Source of the DNA: DAONDZ01 sp964517555
GTDB taxonomy: Bacteria; Patescibacteriota; Patescibacteriia; Patescibacteriales; UBA12465
Assembly: GCA_964517555.1 (NCBI GenBank)
Contig: CAZFEF010000006.1
Span: forward strand, 1-31,370
Direction of reading: 5' to 3'
Length of the DNA: 31,370 nucleotides
Shown: piece after piece, positions 13,723 through 21,841 of the stretch
Layout of the letters: each line of letters starts with the position of its first letter
Position numbering within the stretch: the stretch's first letter is position 1
Notes under the pieces: generated by a model
What the model was told of the DNA's origin: nothing
Databases searched by the model: none
Seen by the model: the letters and a program-made list of their open reading frames with translations, nothing else
Program-made: the position numbers and the translations under genes

Positions 13723-13747
13723 CATTCTGTTTTTGAGATAGTATTTT
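13719..13747 (+). promoter_or_regulatory. Promoter of the receiver-domain gene, overlapping the upstream stop codon
   Basis: TTGACA (13719-13724), 17-bp spacer and TATTTT (13742-13747). The TGA stop of the WecA-QueH gene (13720-13722) is contained in the -35 hexamer. The ATG is 26 bases after the -10. Confidence 0.65.
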
Positions 13748-13772
13748 AGCATTAGTTCCTTAATTATTAGTC

Positions 13773-14168
13773 ATGAAAAATATTACCGTTGTTTTAGTGG
13801 AAGATAGTCAGGATGATATCCTGCTGATTAGAAGAGAAATTATTAAAAGAGGCTGGGGGCTATTTGTCTTGCCCACCTTGGAAGATGCTCGTCGGGAAAT
13901 AGTCCGCTCTTTGTCGGTCTCGGAATCGGAAGTCTATGCTCTTTTGTTGGATGCTTGCATTCCCAATAGCCCAGGATTTGATCCACCTCGCGATCCCAAT
14001 ACCATGGAAATTATTTCTTTGGCCAAGGATTGGGGCTTCACTTGGCCGATCATTGCCATTTCCGGAGAAGACCAGAATAATAGCATTCTGTTGGCCGCCG
14101 GGGCGACGCATAAATCGTCAAAAAAAGCGATTGATATCGTAAATCTTATCGCCTCTATTTTGCTTTAA
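13773..14168 (+). CDS. Stand-alone response-regulator receiver domain protein
   Basis: 131 aa, only a CheY-like receiver domain with no output domain. The acidic pocket is Glu10-Asp11 in VVLVEDSQDD, the phospho-acceptor is Asp60 in ALLLDA, Ser97 in AISGED takes the Thr/Ser switch position, and Lys117 after AGA takes the conserved Lys position. An insertion (NSPGFDPPRDPN, about 65-76) lengthens the loop after the phosphorylation site. No histidine kinase is in the window. It sits in its own transcription unit between a promoter and an intrinsic terminator. It could be a phosphotransfer relay or a protein-interaction switch; the partner is unknown. Confidence 0.85.
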   Translation: MKNITVVLVEDSQDDILLIRREIIKRGWGLFVLPTLEDARREIVRSLSVSESEVYALLLDACIPNSPGFDPPRDPNTMEIISLAKDWGFTWPIIAISGEDQNNSILLAAGATHKSSKKAIDIVNLIASILL

Positions 14169-14186
14169 AGCTACCGATTGGTGGTT

Positions 14187-14213
14187 AAAAATCGCTTCCT
14201 GAGCGGTTTTTTT
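14187..14213 (+). terminator. Intrinsic terminator after the receiver gene
   Basis: CGCT-TCCTG-AGCG (14193-14205), extended by an upstream A-run pairing with a run of seven T (14207-14213). It separates the receiver gene from the next operon, whose -10 follows only 16 bases later. Confidence 0.88.
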
Positions 14214-14226
14214 ATTTCTCGGTTTA

Positions 14227-14235
14227 TGTTATAAT
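14227..14235 (+). promoter_or_regulatory. Extended -10 promoter of the 14285-22138 gene run
   Basis: TGT followed by perfect TATAAT (14230-14235). An ATG at 14234 overlaps this element and cannot be in the transcript, so the first gene must start at 14285. I see no other clear promoter before 22138, so the beta-propeller gene through pgk, eno and the small last gene may form one transcript. Confidence 0.7.
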
Positions 14236-14284
14236 GATAATCGTTAATATTTATCAAGCGACTAGCACTATCGCTTTTAAAATT

Positions 14285-16507
14285 ATGGAAAATTTCAAAA
14301 AAGTGAAAACAGTTATTTTTCTGTTGGTAATTCTGGGAATTATCGTTTCTTTTGCAGTTTTAAGGATTAGACAAGCCAGAAACAACCGTTTGCCTAACCA
14401 AGACCAGATTACCATTAACCAAAATGACGCTAATCGTAATTTGATTGATAAGTTATATGGAAACGGTGATATCAAGAAGTTCGCGGATGCTAGTGAATTC
14501 CAGAGTTTTATCGAAACTCGAGTCAGTCAAGGCAATGATTTATATCGTCCCGGTATCATGATGGCCGAGAAAGCAGTGGCGACTCCTGGAGTGGCAGAAT
14601 CAATGCCAGCTTCTGATGGTCTCGGGGCTGGTAGTTCGGATTATTCACAAACTAATGTTCAGGTTGCTGGTGTCGATGAGGCTGATATTGTTAAAACTGA
14701 TGGTGAATATGTTTACGCCGTTGTTCACGAATCAATTTATATTATCAAGGCTTATCCGGCCGATAGTGCTCAAGTGGTGACTAAGATAAAGTTTGATTCT
14801 CGGCCTCAAGAGATTTATGTCGATCAAGGTCGCCTGGTTGTTTTTGGTAACAATGATCAGGCTTATCCGATGCCCATGATGGAAAGAGCTGTTATGCCCC
14901 GGCATTATAGTCAAAGCACTTTTATTAAGGTGTTTGATTTGGCCGACAAGAAAGATCCGAAGTTGATTAAAGACTTAGAGTTTGACGGTTATTATTTCAA
15001 TTCTCGCTTGATTGGCGATTATGTTTATGTCGTTTTAAATAATTATAATGTTAATGTTGATTCTCCTCTGCCTCGGGTTTTGGATGGTGGGAAGGCCCTG
15101 GAAACCAAATGTTCTGGCGATAGTTTAAAATGTTTCGAACCAGATATTTACTATTTTGATATTCCTTATGATAGTTATCAATTAACTACCGTTGCCTCCA
15201 TTAATATTAAAGATGCGGCGGCCAATATTGGCGGCGATCTTTATCTGCTAAATAGCGCCCAGAATTTTTATGTTTCCCCCGATAACTTATACATTACTTA
15301 TACCCGCTACATCAACGAATATGATATCCAGATGGAACTGTCGCGCGAATTAGTTTTCCCGCGTTTATCTGAGTCGGATAAGGAGAAGATTTTGAAAATA
15401 GATTTGGTGGATGAGTTTATTCTTAGCAAGACTGAAAAACGGTATAAGGTTCAGCAGATATTGGATCATTATCTCAGCAGTTTATCGACGGCCGACCAGG
15501 AGGCCTATCAAACAGAATTAACCGGGAAGATCAAACAGAAGTATGTTGAGTTGAAACGAGAAATTGAAAAGACTATTATTTACAAGATTAACGCTCAGAA
15601 TGGAGAATTGAAATATCAGGTTAAAGGCGAGGTGCCCGGCAGTGTGTTGAATCAGTTCTCCATGGATGAATCCCAAGGATATTTCCGTATCGCTACTACC
15701 TTTAATCAGGTCTGGTCTAATTTTCAGGATAGCCCCACCCAGTCGTATAATAATGTTTATGTTTTAAATAACAGCCTACAGGTTACCGGTCGAGTTGAGG
15801 ATTTGGCCAGCGGTGAAAGAATTTATTCGGCGCGTTTTATGGGTAACCGTTTATACTTAGTGACTTTCCAGCGTACTGACCCCTTGTTTGTGATTGATTT
15901 GTCAGATCCACAAGCACCAAAAGTAGCCGGAGAATTAAAGATTCCGGGATTTTCTACTTATCTCCATCCCTATGATGCCAATACTATTATCGGTTTTGGC
16001 AAGGATGCCGAAGATCAAGGGGAAGTGGTTAAGACTAAGGGCTTAAAATTAGCCTTATTCGACGTTAGCAACATTCAAGCCCCTAAAGAATTAGATACTT
16101 ATATCATGGGAGACATGGGCAGTGACTCTGTCGCTCTCTATGATCACAAGGCTTTCTTATTCTCTAAGGAGAAAAACGTTTTGTCTTTGCCGGTAACTTT
16201 GCGCCGGGTAGGACCGAATAATAGCTGGGGCGATGTTTATTTCAGTGGCGCCCTGGTTTTCCAAATTAACAATGGCAAGTTTGTCTTGGCTGGAAAGATT
16301 GATCACTCCGATGATGGAAAGAAGGCTGAAGCTGACTATAATGGCTTCAATTATTATGACAATAACGTTTTACGCAGTTTATATATTAATGATCAGCTCT
16401 ATACTTTGTCTAACTGGTATTTGAAGGCTAATCGTTTGCCAGATCTTAAAGAAACTAAGAAGGTGGAATTAGATCGTCGCAGTCCGGGATTTATGATTAT
16501 CAATTAA
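14285..16507 (+). CDS. Membrane-anchored extracytoplasmic beta-propeller protein
   Basis: 740 aa with a signal anchor at residues about 8-27 (VKTVIFLLVILGIIVSFAVL), so the bulk lies outside the membrane. It belongs to the secreted beta-propeller family distantly related to WD40 proteins (Pfam Beta_propel). The diagnostic block TNVQVAGVDEADIVKTDG occurs at 123-140, followed by repeated blades with YVY, GRLVVFG, GDYVYVVLNNY and RLYLVTFQ strands. A charged helical insert rich in Lys and Glu lies at about 350-430. The function of the family is not established; a surface structural or binding role is likely. The ATG at 14285 was chosen because an earlier ATG lies in the promoter. It is followed 11 nt later by a membrane protein gene. 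Confidence 0.88.
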   Translation: MENFKKVKTVIFLLVILGIIVSFAVLRIRQARNNRLPNQDQITINQNDANRNLIDKLYGNGDIKKFADASEFQSFIETRVSQGNDLYRPGIMMAEKAVATPGVAESMPASDGLGAGSSDYSQTNVQVAGVDEADIVKTDGEYVYAVVHESIYIIKAYPADSAQVVTKIKFDSRPQEIYVDQGRLVVFGNNDQAYPMPMMERAVMPRHYSQSTFIKVFDLADKKDPKLIKDLEFDGYYFNSRLIGDYVYVVLNNYNVNVDSPLPRVLDGGKALETKCSGDSLKCFEPDIYYFDIPYDSYQLTTVASINIKDAAANIGGDLYLLNSAQNFYVSPDNLYITYTRYINEYDIQMELSRELVFPRLSESDKEKILKIDLVDEFILSKTEKRYKVQQILDHYLSSLSTADQEAYQTELTGKIKQKYVELKREIEKTIIYKINAQNGELKYQVKGEVPGSVLNQFSMDESQGYFRIATTFNQVWSNFQDSPTQSYNNVYVLNNSLQVTGRVEDLASGERIYSARFMGNRLYLVTFQRTDPLFVIDLSDPQAPKVAGELKIPGFSTYLHPYDANTIIGFGKDAEDQGEVVKTKGLKLALFDVSNIQAPKELDTYIMGDMGSDSVALYDHKAFLFSKEKNVLSLPVTLRRVGPNNSWGDVYFSGALVFQINNGKFVLAGKIDHSDDGKKAEADYNGFNYYDNNVLRSLYINDQLYTLSNWYLKANRLPDLKETKKVELDRRSPGFMIIN

Positions 16508-16518
16508 ATTATAAATAC

Positions 16519-17274
16519 ATGAAGCTACGTTTTTGGGTTATTACTAATTTAATTCTTCTCGTTCTCTTGGAGCTTTTGGTTTTCAAGGGATCGTGGTTTT
16601 ATTTTTTATGGATTGGGGTCAACATCTTGGAGATTTACGGATTATACCAATTAGCTAAGACCTCCCAAGCGCCACGACCCTGGGGCCGTCATTTTTTGTT
16701 GCCGGTTATTTTCCTCAATAGCGTCTTAGCCTATTTGATCTTGATTCCGCAAAATCAGTTTTCCGGTGGTTTGTTTACTCAAATATTGTTTGTTTTAATT
16801 TTGTGGTTTAATGCTCTCTACGCTAAATCCCTAAGACGACTTTGGGGCGGCAACGGCGAAGCCTATAGTAATCTGTCATCGCTATTCAGTTTCCTGTCTT
16901 TATTTTTCTTTTTATCAGCGCTTTACGGACTGCAGCTTTTCCTCAATTTGTCTTATTGGCTGATTATCATTATCATGGCCTTGGTTGTGCTGGTTTTAGC
17001 TAAGCAGAATTTTGGCTTTGGGAAAGAAAAGCGGCAGTATTGGCCATTTGTATTTTTAGTAGTTTTTGTGTTAGTTCAATTAGCTTGGGCGCTTTATTTT
17101 CTTCCTTTCGATTATGACTCCCTGGGTTTGATTTTGGCCCTGCTGTATTATTTATTAGTGAGTGTAATAAAATTTTATTTAGACCAAGCCTTATCGGCCA
17201 AAACCTTGAAGGCCTTGTTGTTTTTTGGCGGAATTATCATGGCCCTTCTGCTTTTGACCGTCAGGTGGCGTTAA
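16519..17274 (+). CDS. Polytopic membrane protein of unknown function
   Basis: 251 aa with eight or nine predicted membrane helices, for example at about 5-22, 26-46, 58-77, 84-103, 119-140, 143-162, 173-194, 201-220 and 232-248. Aromatic residues are abundant. Loops are short and basic (KSLRRLWGGNGE near 105-115, GKEKRQY near 167-173). No motif lets me name a family. Its neighbours are an extracytoplasmic beta-propeller protein 11 nt upstream and an HtrA-like PDZ protein 7 nt downstream, so these three probably act together in the envelope. That is inference from operon position. Confidence 0.82.
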   Translation: MKLRFWVITNLILLVLLELLVFKGSWFYFLWIGVNILEIYGLYQLAKTSQAPRPWGRHFLLPVIFLNSVLAYLILIPQNQFSGGLFTQILFVLILWFNALYAKSLRRLWGGNGEAYSNLSSLFSFLSLFFFLSALYGLQLFLNLSYWLIIIIMALVVLVLAKQNFGFGKEKRQYWPFVFLVVFVLVQLAWALYFLPFDYDSLGLILALLYYLLVSVIKFYLDQALSAKTLKALLFFGGIIMALLLLTVRWR

Positions 17275-17281
17275 TTATTTT

Positions 17282-18445
17282 ATGGCCTCTAATCATCGGG
17301 GACAGATATCCTCTAATTTGTTAGTTTGGTTGGTTATTCTTCTTTTTTGTTTATTGGGTGGAGTTTTGGGCGCTTGGTTACTAGCCAAACAGAATCCTTT
17401 AACCCCCTTGGTTAATGAGATTAACTTAGGCGATGGCTTAAATGGCCAGGCCCGAGTTTTAATTCGAGATCCGCGGAAGGTGGTGGTTAACCAAGACTTA
17501 AAAGTCCAGGATATTGTTTTAAGCGCCCGTGAAAGTAGTCTTTATATTTTTCGCAACCAGGTAGTCGACAAGACCGAAAAGGGAATTGATGTCACCAAGG
17601 CCTATGATCTCTCTAGTCCGGATTTATTTGGGCTATCGCTAACAGCTGATGGTTGGATTTTGATTTTAACTCCGGATAAGTTCAGTGCCAAATCTCTAGT
17701 TAGCGACTATCAGGCAGTTACTCAGGACAAGAAAATTTATAATATTGATAAAACCGTTGATTATCCCGGCGGGGGTTTTGCTTTGGCCCATTTATCTGGA
17801 GCTAATAATTTGGTAGTTAAGAATCTTTTGGGAGCTAGTGATAGCCAGGTTGGGCAGACGGTTCTGGCGGTTAATGCTTCTGGTGACGCTTGGTTGAGTT
17901 ATGTTTCCTCTTGGCGCCCCGGTTCTAATCTCTACCGTAGTAGCGATGAATTGAATTGGCGTTTGGAATTGATGGAAGAGATTCCGGCGGCTTTCAAAAA
18001 TTCTTGGTTGTTCGCGATGAACGGCGACCTATTGGCTTTCATCGATGCTCGGGGTGTGGCTAAGCCGGCTTTAAATTTCCGTTCCCCGGTTTATAGTTAT
18101 TTTAAGCAACAATCATTTAGTCGTCCTTATCTGGGGGTTAATTATTGGGATTTGTCCCGTTTAGTTAAAAATACTGGGAGCGGTAAAGAGAATAATTTAA
18201 ACATCTCCGGCGCTTTATTGGGGGGAGACAACGGTCGTTTATCCACTGCCAAGGGTTCTCCGGCTGAAAAGGCAGGTTTGGCGGCCGGCGATATTATTGT
18301 GGCGGTTTCCGGAGTGGAGCTTAATGAATTTAATGATCTTGCTACCATTATCCAGGGGTATAAGGTTGGGGACGAAGTGACTTTGAAATTTTGGCGTCAA
18401 GGAGAGATAAAAGAAGTAGATGTGGTGTTGGGTGAGAAGAAATAA
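17282..18445 (+). CDS. HtrA-like trypsin-fold pseudoprotease with C-terminal PDZ domain
   Basis: 387 aa. A signal anchor at residues 12-34 places the rest outside the membrane. Residues about 80-265 follow the HtrA protease layout: TADGWILILTPDKF (121-134) corresponds to the GyILTNxHVV block, FALAHL (166-171) to DLAVLK, GASDSQVGQTVLAV (184-197) to LGxSxxxxxGxxVxAI, and FKNSWLFA (238-245) to GNSGGPL. The catalytic His and Asp are missing and the Gly residues around the Ser are lost, so proteolysis is unlikely. Residues 280-385 are a clear PDZ domain with SRPYLGV, GSPAEKAGLAAGDII and VTLKFWRQG. Probably a peptide-binding or scaffold protein of the envelope. It lies 7 nt after the membrane protein gene and 15 nt before pgk. 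Confidence 0.82.
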   Translation: MASNHRGQISSNLLVWLVILLFCLLGGVLGAWLLAKQNPLTPLVNEINLGDGLNGQARVLIRDPRKVVVNQDLKVQDIVLSARESSLYIFRNQVVDKTEKGIDVTKAYDLSSPDLFGLSLTADGWILILTPDKFSAKSLVSDYQAVTQDKKIYNIDKTVDYPGGGFALAHLSGANNLVVKNLLGASDSQVGQTVLAVNASGDAWLSYVSSWRPGSNLYRSSDELNWRLELMEEIPAAFKNSWLFAMNGDLLAFIDARGVAKPALNFRSPVYSYFKQQSFSRPYLGVNYWDLSRLVKNTGSGKENNLNISGALLGGDNGRLSTAKGSPAEKAGLAAGDIIVAVSGVELNEFNDLATIIQGYKVGDEVTLKFWRQGEIKEVDVVLGEKK

Positions 18446-18460
18446 TGACTTGGGTTTCTT

Positions 18461-19675
18461 ATGAAAATAAAAACTTTGACCAATCACAAACGGAATAGAA
18501 CAGCGACTGCTTTAGTGCGGGTAGATTTTAATGTTCCCATGACTCAGGGCAAAGTTACCGAAGATTTTAAATTACGCCAGAGTTTAGCTGATATCCATTA
18601 CCTTCTAGCCCGAGTTAACAAAGTGGTACTTATGACCCATTGGGGTGATCCGCAAGGCCGGAGGCGCTTGGCGTATTCTACCGCCCCTTTAGCCAAACAT
18701 TTAGGGCAACTATTAAAGACGCCGGTCGAGTTTTTGGATCTGAAGAATTTTGATTCTTTCAAATCTGCTCAACAAAAAATAGCCCAGGCTCCGGCTAAAT
18801 CGATTTTTTTGTTGGAGAATTTAAGATTTTTTCCTGGGGAATCTGACAATGATCCTCGTTTTGCTAAAATGCTAGCTAGTTTAGCCGATATTTATATTAA
18901 TAATGCCTTTGCCGTTTCTCATCGTCCAGCCGCTTCAGTGGTGGCGGTTAAAAAATATCTTCCCAGCTTTGCCGGCTGGTTACTCAAGGAAGAGGTCGAA
19001 CATTTAGACCGAATACTTAATCCCCAAACTCCTTTAGCGGTGGTTATCGGCGGGCAGAAGATGGAAACTAAAACTAGGTTGATTAAGAATCTTTATCGTC
19101 GGGCTGATTATTTGTTGATCGGCGGTGCTTTGGCCAATAATTTCTTGGTAGCCGCCGGCCATAATGTCGGCAAGTCTTTGATAGACAAAGAGAGTATTAA
19201 AATTGCTCAAGGATTGTGGTCAAAGAATCAGGGGAGAAAAAAGAAAAAACCGGAAATTATTTTACCGGTTGATGTCTTGACTGCTGAATATACCAAAAAT
19301 CCGCCCAAGAAAACTAAGGTTAATTGGCGTTTGGTTGACCGAGTGGGTAAAAAGGAATATATCGGTGATATTGGACCCCGAACCGTTGCTTTGTTTGCGG
19401 AATATATTAATCGAGCCAATACTATTATTTGGAACGGACCTTTGGGCAAATTTGAAGATCCTAGCTTTCGTCAGGGAACGGTCATGACCGCTCGGCTAAT
19501 TGCCGCCCGTTCTCGCGGTAGGGCTTTCGGAGTTTCCGGCGGTGGCGAAACGGTTGAAGCTTTGCATCTGAGTCAAATGGGCCAATATATGGATTGGGTT
19601 TCTACTGGTGGCGGCGCGATGTTGGCTTATTTGTCCGGCGAAAAATTGCCGGGCTTGAAGGGATTGATTAAATAA
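18461..19675 (+). CDS. pgk: Phosphoglycerate kinase (divergent)
   Basis: Makes ATP and 3-phosphoglycerate from 1,3-bisphosphoglycerate and ADP in glycolysis. The 404 aa match the family length. Hallmarks are VRVDFNVP (19-26), LLENLRFF (117-124), SHR (153-155), IIWNGPLGKFE (322-332) and VSTGGGAMLAYL (380-391). Substrate residues Asp22, Asn24, Arg39, His60, Arg122 and Arg155 are present. Departures from the usual sequence are: the SHLGRP motif reads THWGDP, so the substrate-binding Arg is Asp63; VNDAF reads INNAF; GGDT, which helps bind Mg-nucleotide, reads GGET with Glu363. A basic loop GRKKKKP lies at 258-264. It is probably active but may have altered kinetics. eno follows 9 nt downstream. 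Confidence 0.94.
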   Translation: MKIKTLTNHKRNRTATALVRVDFNVPMTQGKVTEDFKLRQSLADIHYLLARVNKVVLMTHWGDPQGRRRLAYSTAPLAKHLGQLLKTPVEFLDLKNFDSFKSAQQKIAQAPAKSIFLLENLRFFPGESDNDPRFAKMLASLADIYINNAFAVSHRPAASVVAVKKYLPSFAGWLLKEEVEHLDRILNPQTPLAVVIGGQKMETKTRLIKNLYRRADYLLIGGALANNFLVAAGHNVGKSLIDKESIKIAQGLWSKNQGRKKKKPEIILPVDVLTAEYTKNPPKKTKVNWRLVDRVGKKEYIGDIGPRTVALFAEYINRANTIIWNGPLGKFEDPSFRQGTVMTARLIAARSRGRAFGVSGGGETVEALHLSQMGQYMDWVSTGGGAMLAYLSGEKLPGLKGLIK

Positions 19676-19684
19676 TTTATTTTT

Positions 19685-20935
19685 ATGATTAAGATTAAAA
19701 AAATTCTAGCGCGAGAAATATTAGATTCTCGAGGTAATCCGACGGTGGAAGCTGAGGTTATATTGACAAACGATTTAAGCGCCAAGGCTTCTATTCCCAG
19801 CGGTGCCTCCACTGGCCGTTATGAAGCTTGGGAATTGCGAGATGGCAATCCTCGCCGCTATCATGGCTTGGGAGTCTTGCGAGCGGTGAAAAATGTTAAT
19901 CGCATAATTGCCCCCCGGTTGATAGGACACGATATTTTAGACATCAAAGGAATTGATCGTTTGTTAATTGCTCTTGATGGCACGGAGAATAAGAAGAAAC
20001 TAGGAGCTAATGCCATTTTGGCCGTTTCTTTGGTCTGCGCCCGAGCTGGAGCTTTGAGTTTGAACTTACCTCTTTATCGTTATTTGGCTAAAACTTATAA
20101 TTTTTCTAAACCCGGACTGCCTACTCCGTCTTTTAATATTATTAATGGCGGCCTACACGCCTCCACTAATATGGATTTTCAAGAATTCATGATTTTGCCT
20201 TTAAGGAAAAGCAGTTTTACGGAAAAGTTAAGATTGGGAGCTGAGGTTTTTCATGAATTGGGTAAAGTATTGCGCGAACAGAAAATGGATACTGATTTGG
20301 GCAATGAAGGTGGTTATGCTCCAGAGTTTAAGAAGCGCGAACAGGCGATTGAGCTGATTTTGGCGGCCATCAAACGGGCCGGTTATCGTTCCGGAAAAGA
20401 CGTAGCCCTAGGCTTAGACGTCGGTTCTTCCCGTTTCTATGACGAAAAACAGCAGAAATATCACTTGCCACTGGACCGAAAAGTGTTTTCCGGAAAACAG
20501 TTGATCGGCCTGTATCGTTCTTGGATAAAAAAATATCCCATAGTCTCCATTGAAGATGGTTTAGCCGAGAATGATTGGAGCGGCTGGTCGCAGATGACTA
20601 AAGAATTAGGAAAGAAAACTATGCTGATTGGCGACGATCTTTTTGTTACTAACATCAATCGTTTAGAGCAGGGGATAGAAAAGAAAGCGGCTAATGCGGT
20701 GCTGATTAAGGTTAATCAGATTGGCACCTTGACGGAAACGGTAGAAACGATTAAATTAGCCAGGCGACATGGATATCGATTAATGATCTCCCATCGTAGC
20801 GGTGAAACCAATGATGATTTTATTGCCGATTTAGCCGTAGCTTGCCGGGCGGATTATATCAAATCCGGCTCTGTAGCCCGGGGTGAACGGTTGGCAAAAT
20901 ATAATCGTCTAACTGAGATTGAAGCTGAACTATAA
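19685..20935 (+). CDS. eno: Enolase
   Basis: Converts 2-phosphoglycerate to phosphoenolpyruvate; Mg-dependent cytoplasmic enzyme. 416 aa, normal length. Motifs are SRGNPT (15-20), SGASTGRYEAWELRDG (39-54), LGANAILAVS (106-115), FQEFMILP (165-172), EGGYAP (208-213) with acid-base Glu208, metal ligands Asp244, Glu290 and Asp317, catalytic Lys342 in LIKVNQIGTLTET, and SHRSGET (369-375). The late motif reads GSVARGERLAKYN rather than the more common GAPxRxERxAKYN, a mild deviation. All catalytic residues are present. It sits between pgk (9 nt) and the shortened phosphoglycerate-mutase-like gene (3 nt). Confidence 0.97.
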   Translation: MIKIKKILAREILDSRGNPTVEAEVILTNDLSAKASIPSGASTGRYEAWELRDGNPRRYHGLGVLRAVKNVNRIIAPRLIGHDILDIKGIDRLLIALDGTENKKKLGANAILAVSLVCARAGALSLNLPLYRYLAKTYNFSKPGLPTPSFNIINGGLHASTNMDFQEFMILPLRKSSFTEKLRLGAEVFHELGKVLREQKMDTDLGNEGGYAPEFKKREQAIELILAAIKRAGYRSGKDVALGLDVGSSRFYDEKQQKYHLPLDRKVFSGKQLIGLYRSWIKKYPIVSIEDGLAENDWSGWSQMTKELGKKTMLIGDDLFVTNINRLEQGIEKKAANAVLIKVNQIGTLTETVETIKLARRHGYRLMISHRSGETNDDFIADLAVACRADYIKSGSVARGERLAKYNRLTEIEAEL

Positions 20936-20938
20936 ATT

Positions 20939-21799
20939 ATGACTATTTCTAATAATAATTCTGATTCTGAGGGTGATAGTAGTTTGGGGAAAATCAAACC
21001 CTTGGTTTTGTTGTTCGTCGACGGTTGGGGAATTTCTCAGACTCGGGATAATAATGCTATCCGCCTGGCCAGGATTCCTAATTTTAAAAAATTAGTCAGT
21101 CATTATCCGGCCACTGTTTTAAATGTTTCTGATAATAAGGATAGTGTTAATTATACTACTATCGGAGCCGGTCCTGTTCCTCTTTCTCGACATCTTTCTG
21201 ATTTGGGCTTGAAACAATTAAAGATTGCAGAAACGGAGAAATTAGCCTTGGTCACCAGTTTTTTTAATGGCCAAGAAGAGCAATTACCAGGAGAAGACTA
21301 TGAATTAATTCCTTCGCCCCTGAAAGCCTCTATTAATATGGCTACGCCGCTTTTGTGGCGTCGTTTGCATAAAGCTTTAAAATCTGGTAAATATAGTTTT
21401 ATCGTCTCAGCTTTAGCTAATATCGATGGCCTAGAACGCAACGGCGACATTGCCACTGCCATTAAAGCGGTAGAGTATGTTGATCGAACTTTAAAGAAAA
21501 TAGTTGATTCAGTTTTAGAGCAGGGGGGTGTTTTGGTAATCACCAGTTCTCACGGTTATGCCGAATCAGTTTATGATATTCAAACCTCAACTGTTAATCA
21601 GCAGAACACCAATAATCCGGTTCCGTTTATCATCGTTGGCCGCGATTACGAAGGTAAGACCATCGGTTTTAGTGAAGCTCCGGCTAATGATTTGAGTCTT
21701 TTAGAACCAACCGGGAACTTGGAAAATATTGCTCCGACTGTCCTGCGCTTATTGGGAACCACTTTGCCTGATAAAATAAATAAGAGAAGCTTGATATAA
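20939..21799 (+). CDS. Shortened, probably inactive iPGM-like alkaline-phosphatase-fold protein
   Basis: 286 aa. Resembles cofactor-independent phosphoglycerate mutase (GpmI) but is about 230 aa shorter. The phosphatase-domain blocks are LLFVDGWG (24-31) with metal ligand Asp28, TIGAG (74-78), LKIAETEKLALVTSFFNG (94-111), LIPSP (123-127), TNNPVPF (224-230) and a C-terminal APTVLRLLG. The sequence jumps from TIGAG straight to the AETEK block, so the inserted transferase domain is gone. Expected metal ligands are also changed: the NSEVGH serine region reads DSVNYT, PDMVGH reads IDGLER (His lost), DHG reads SHG at 204-206, and the final HTTNP His is Asn223. It cannot be a normal mutase. It begins 3 nt after eno, so a glycolytic link such as a regulatory pseudoenzyme is plausible. 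Residues 1-18 are polar and poorly conserved. Confidence 0.85.
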   Translation: MTISNNNSDSEGDSSLGKIKPLVLLFVDGWGISQTRDNNAIRLARIPNFKKLVSHYPATVLNVSDNKDSVNYTTIGAGPVPLSRHLSDLGLKQLKIAETEKLALVTSFFNGQEEQLPGEDYELIPSPLKASINMATPLLWRRLHKALKSGKYSFIVSALANIDGLERNGDIATAIKAVEYVDRTLKKIVDSVLEQGGVLVITSSHGYAESVYDIQTSTVNQQNTNNPVPFIIVGRDYEGKTIGFSEAPANDLSLLEPTGNLENIAPTVLRLLGTTLPDKINKRSLI

Positions 21800-21830
21800 A
21801 TTTATTTAGTACCTTTAACAACGTTTAAAA

Positions 21831-21837
21831 AAGGAGG
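21831..21837 (+). promoter_or_regulatory. Strong Shine-Dalgarno sequence
   Basis: AAGGAGG lies 4 bases before the ATG at 21842. It is one of only two good ribosome binding sites in the window, which is otherwise SD-poor. Confidence 0.8.
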
Positions 21838-21841
21838 AGCC

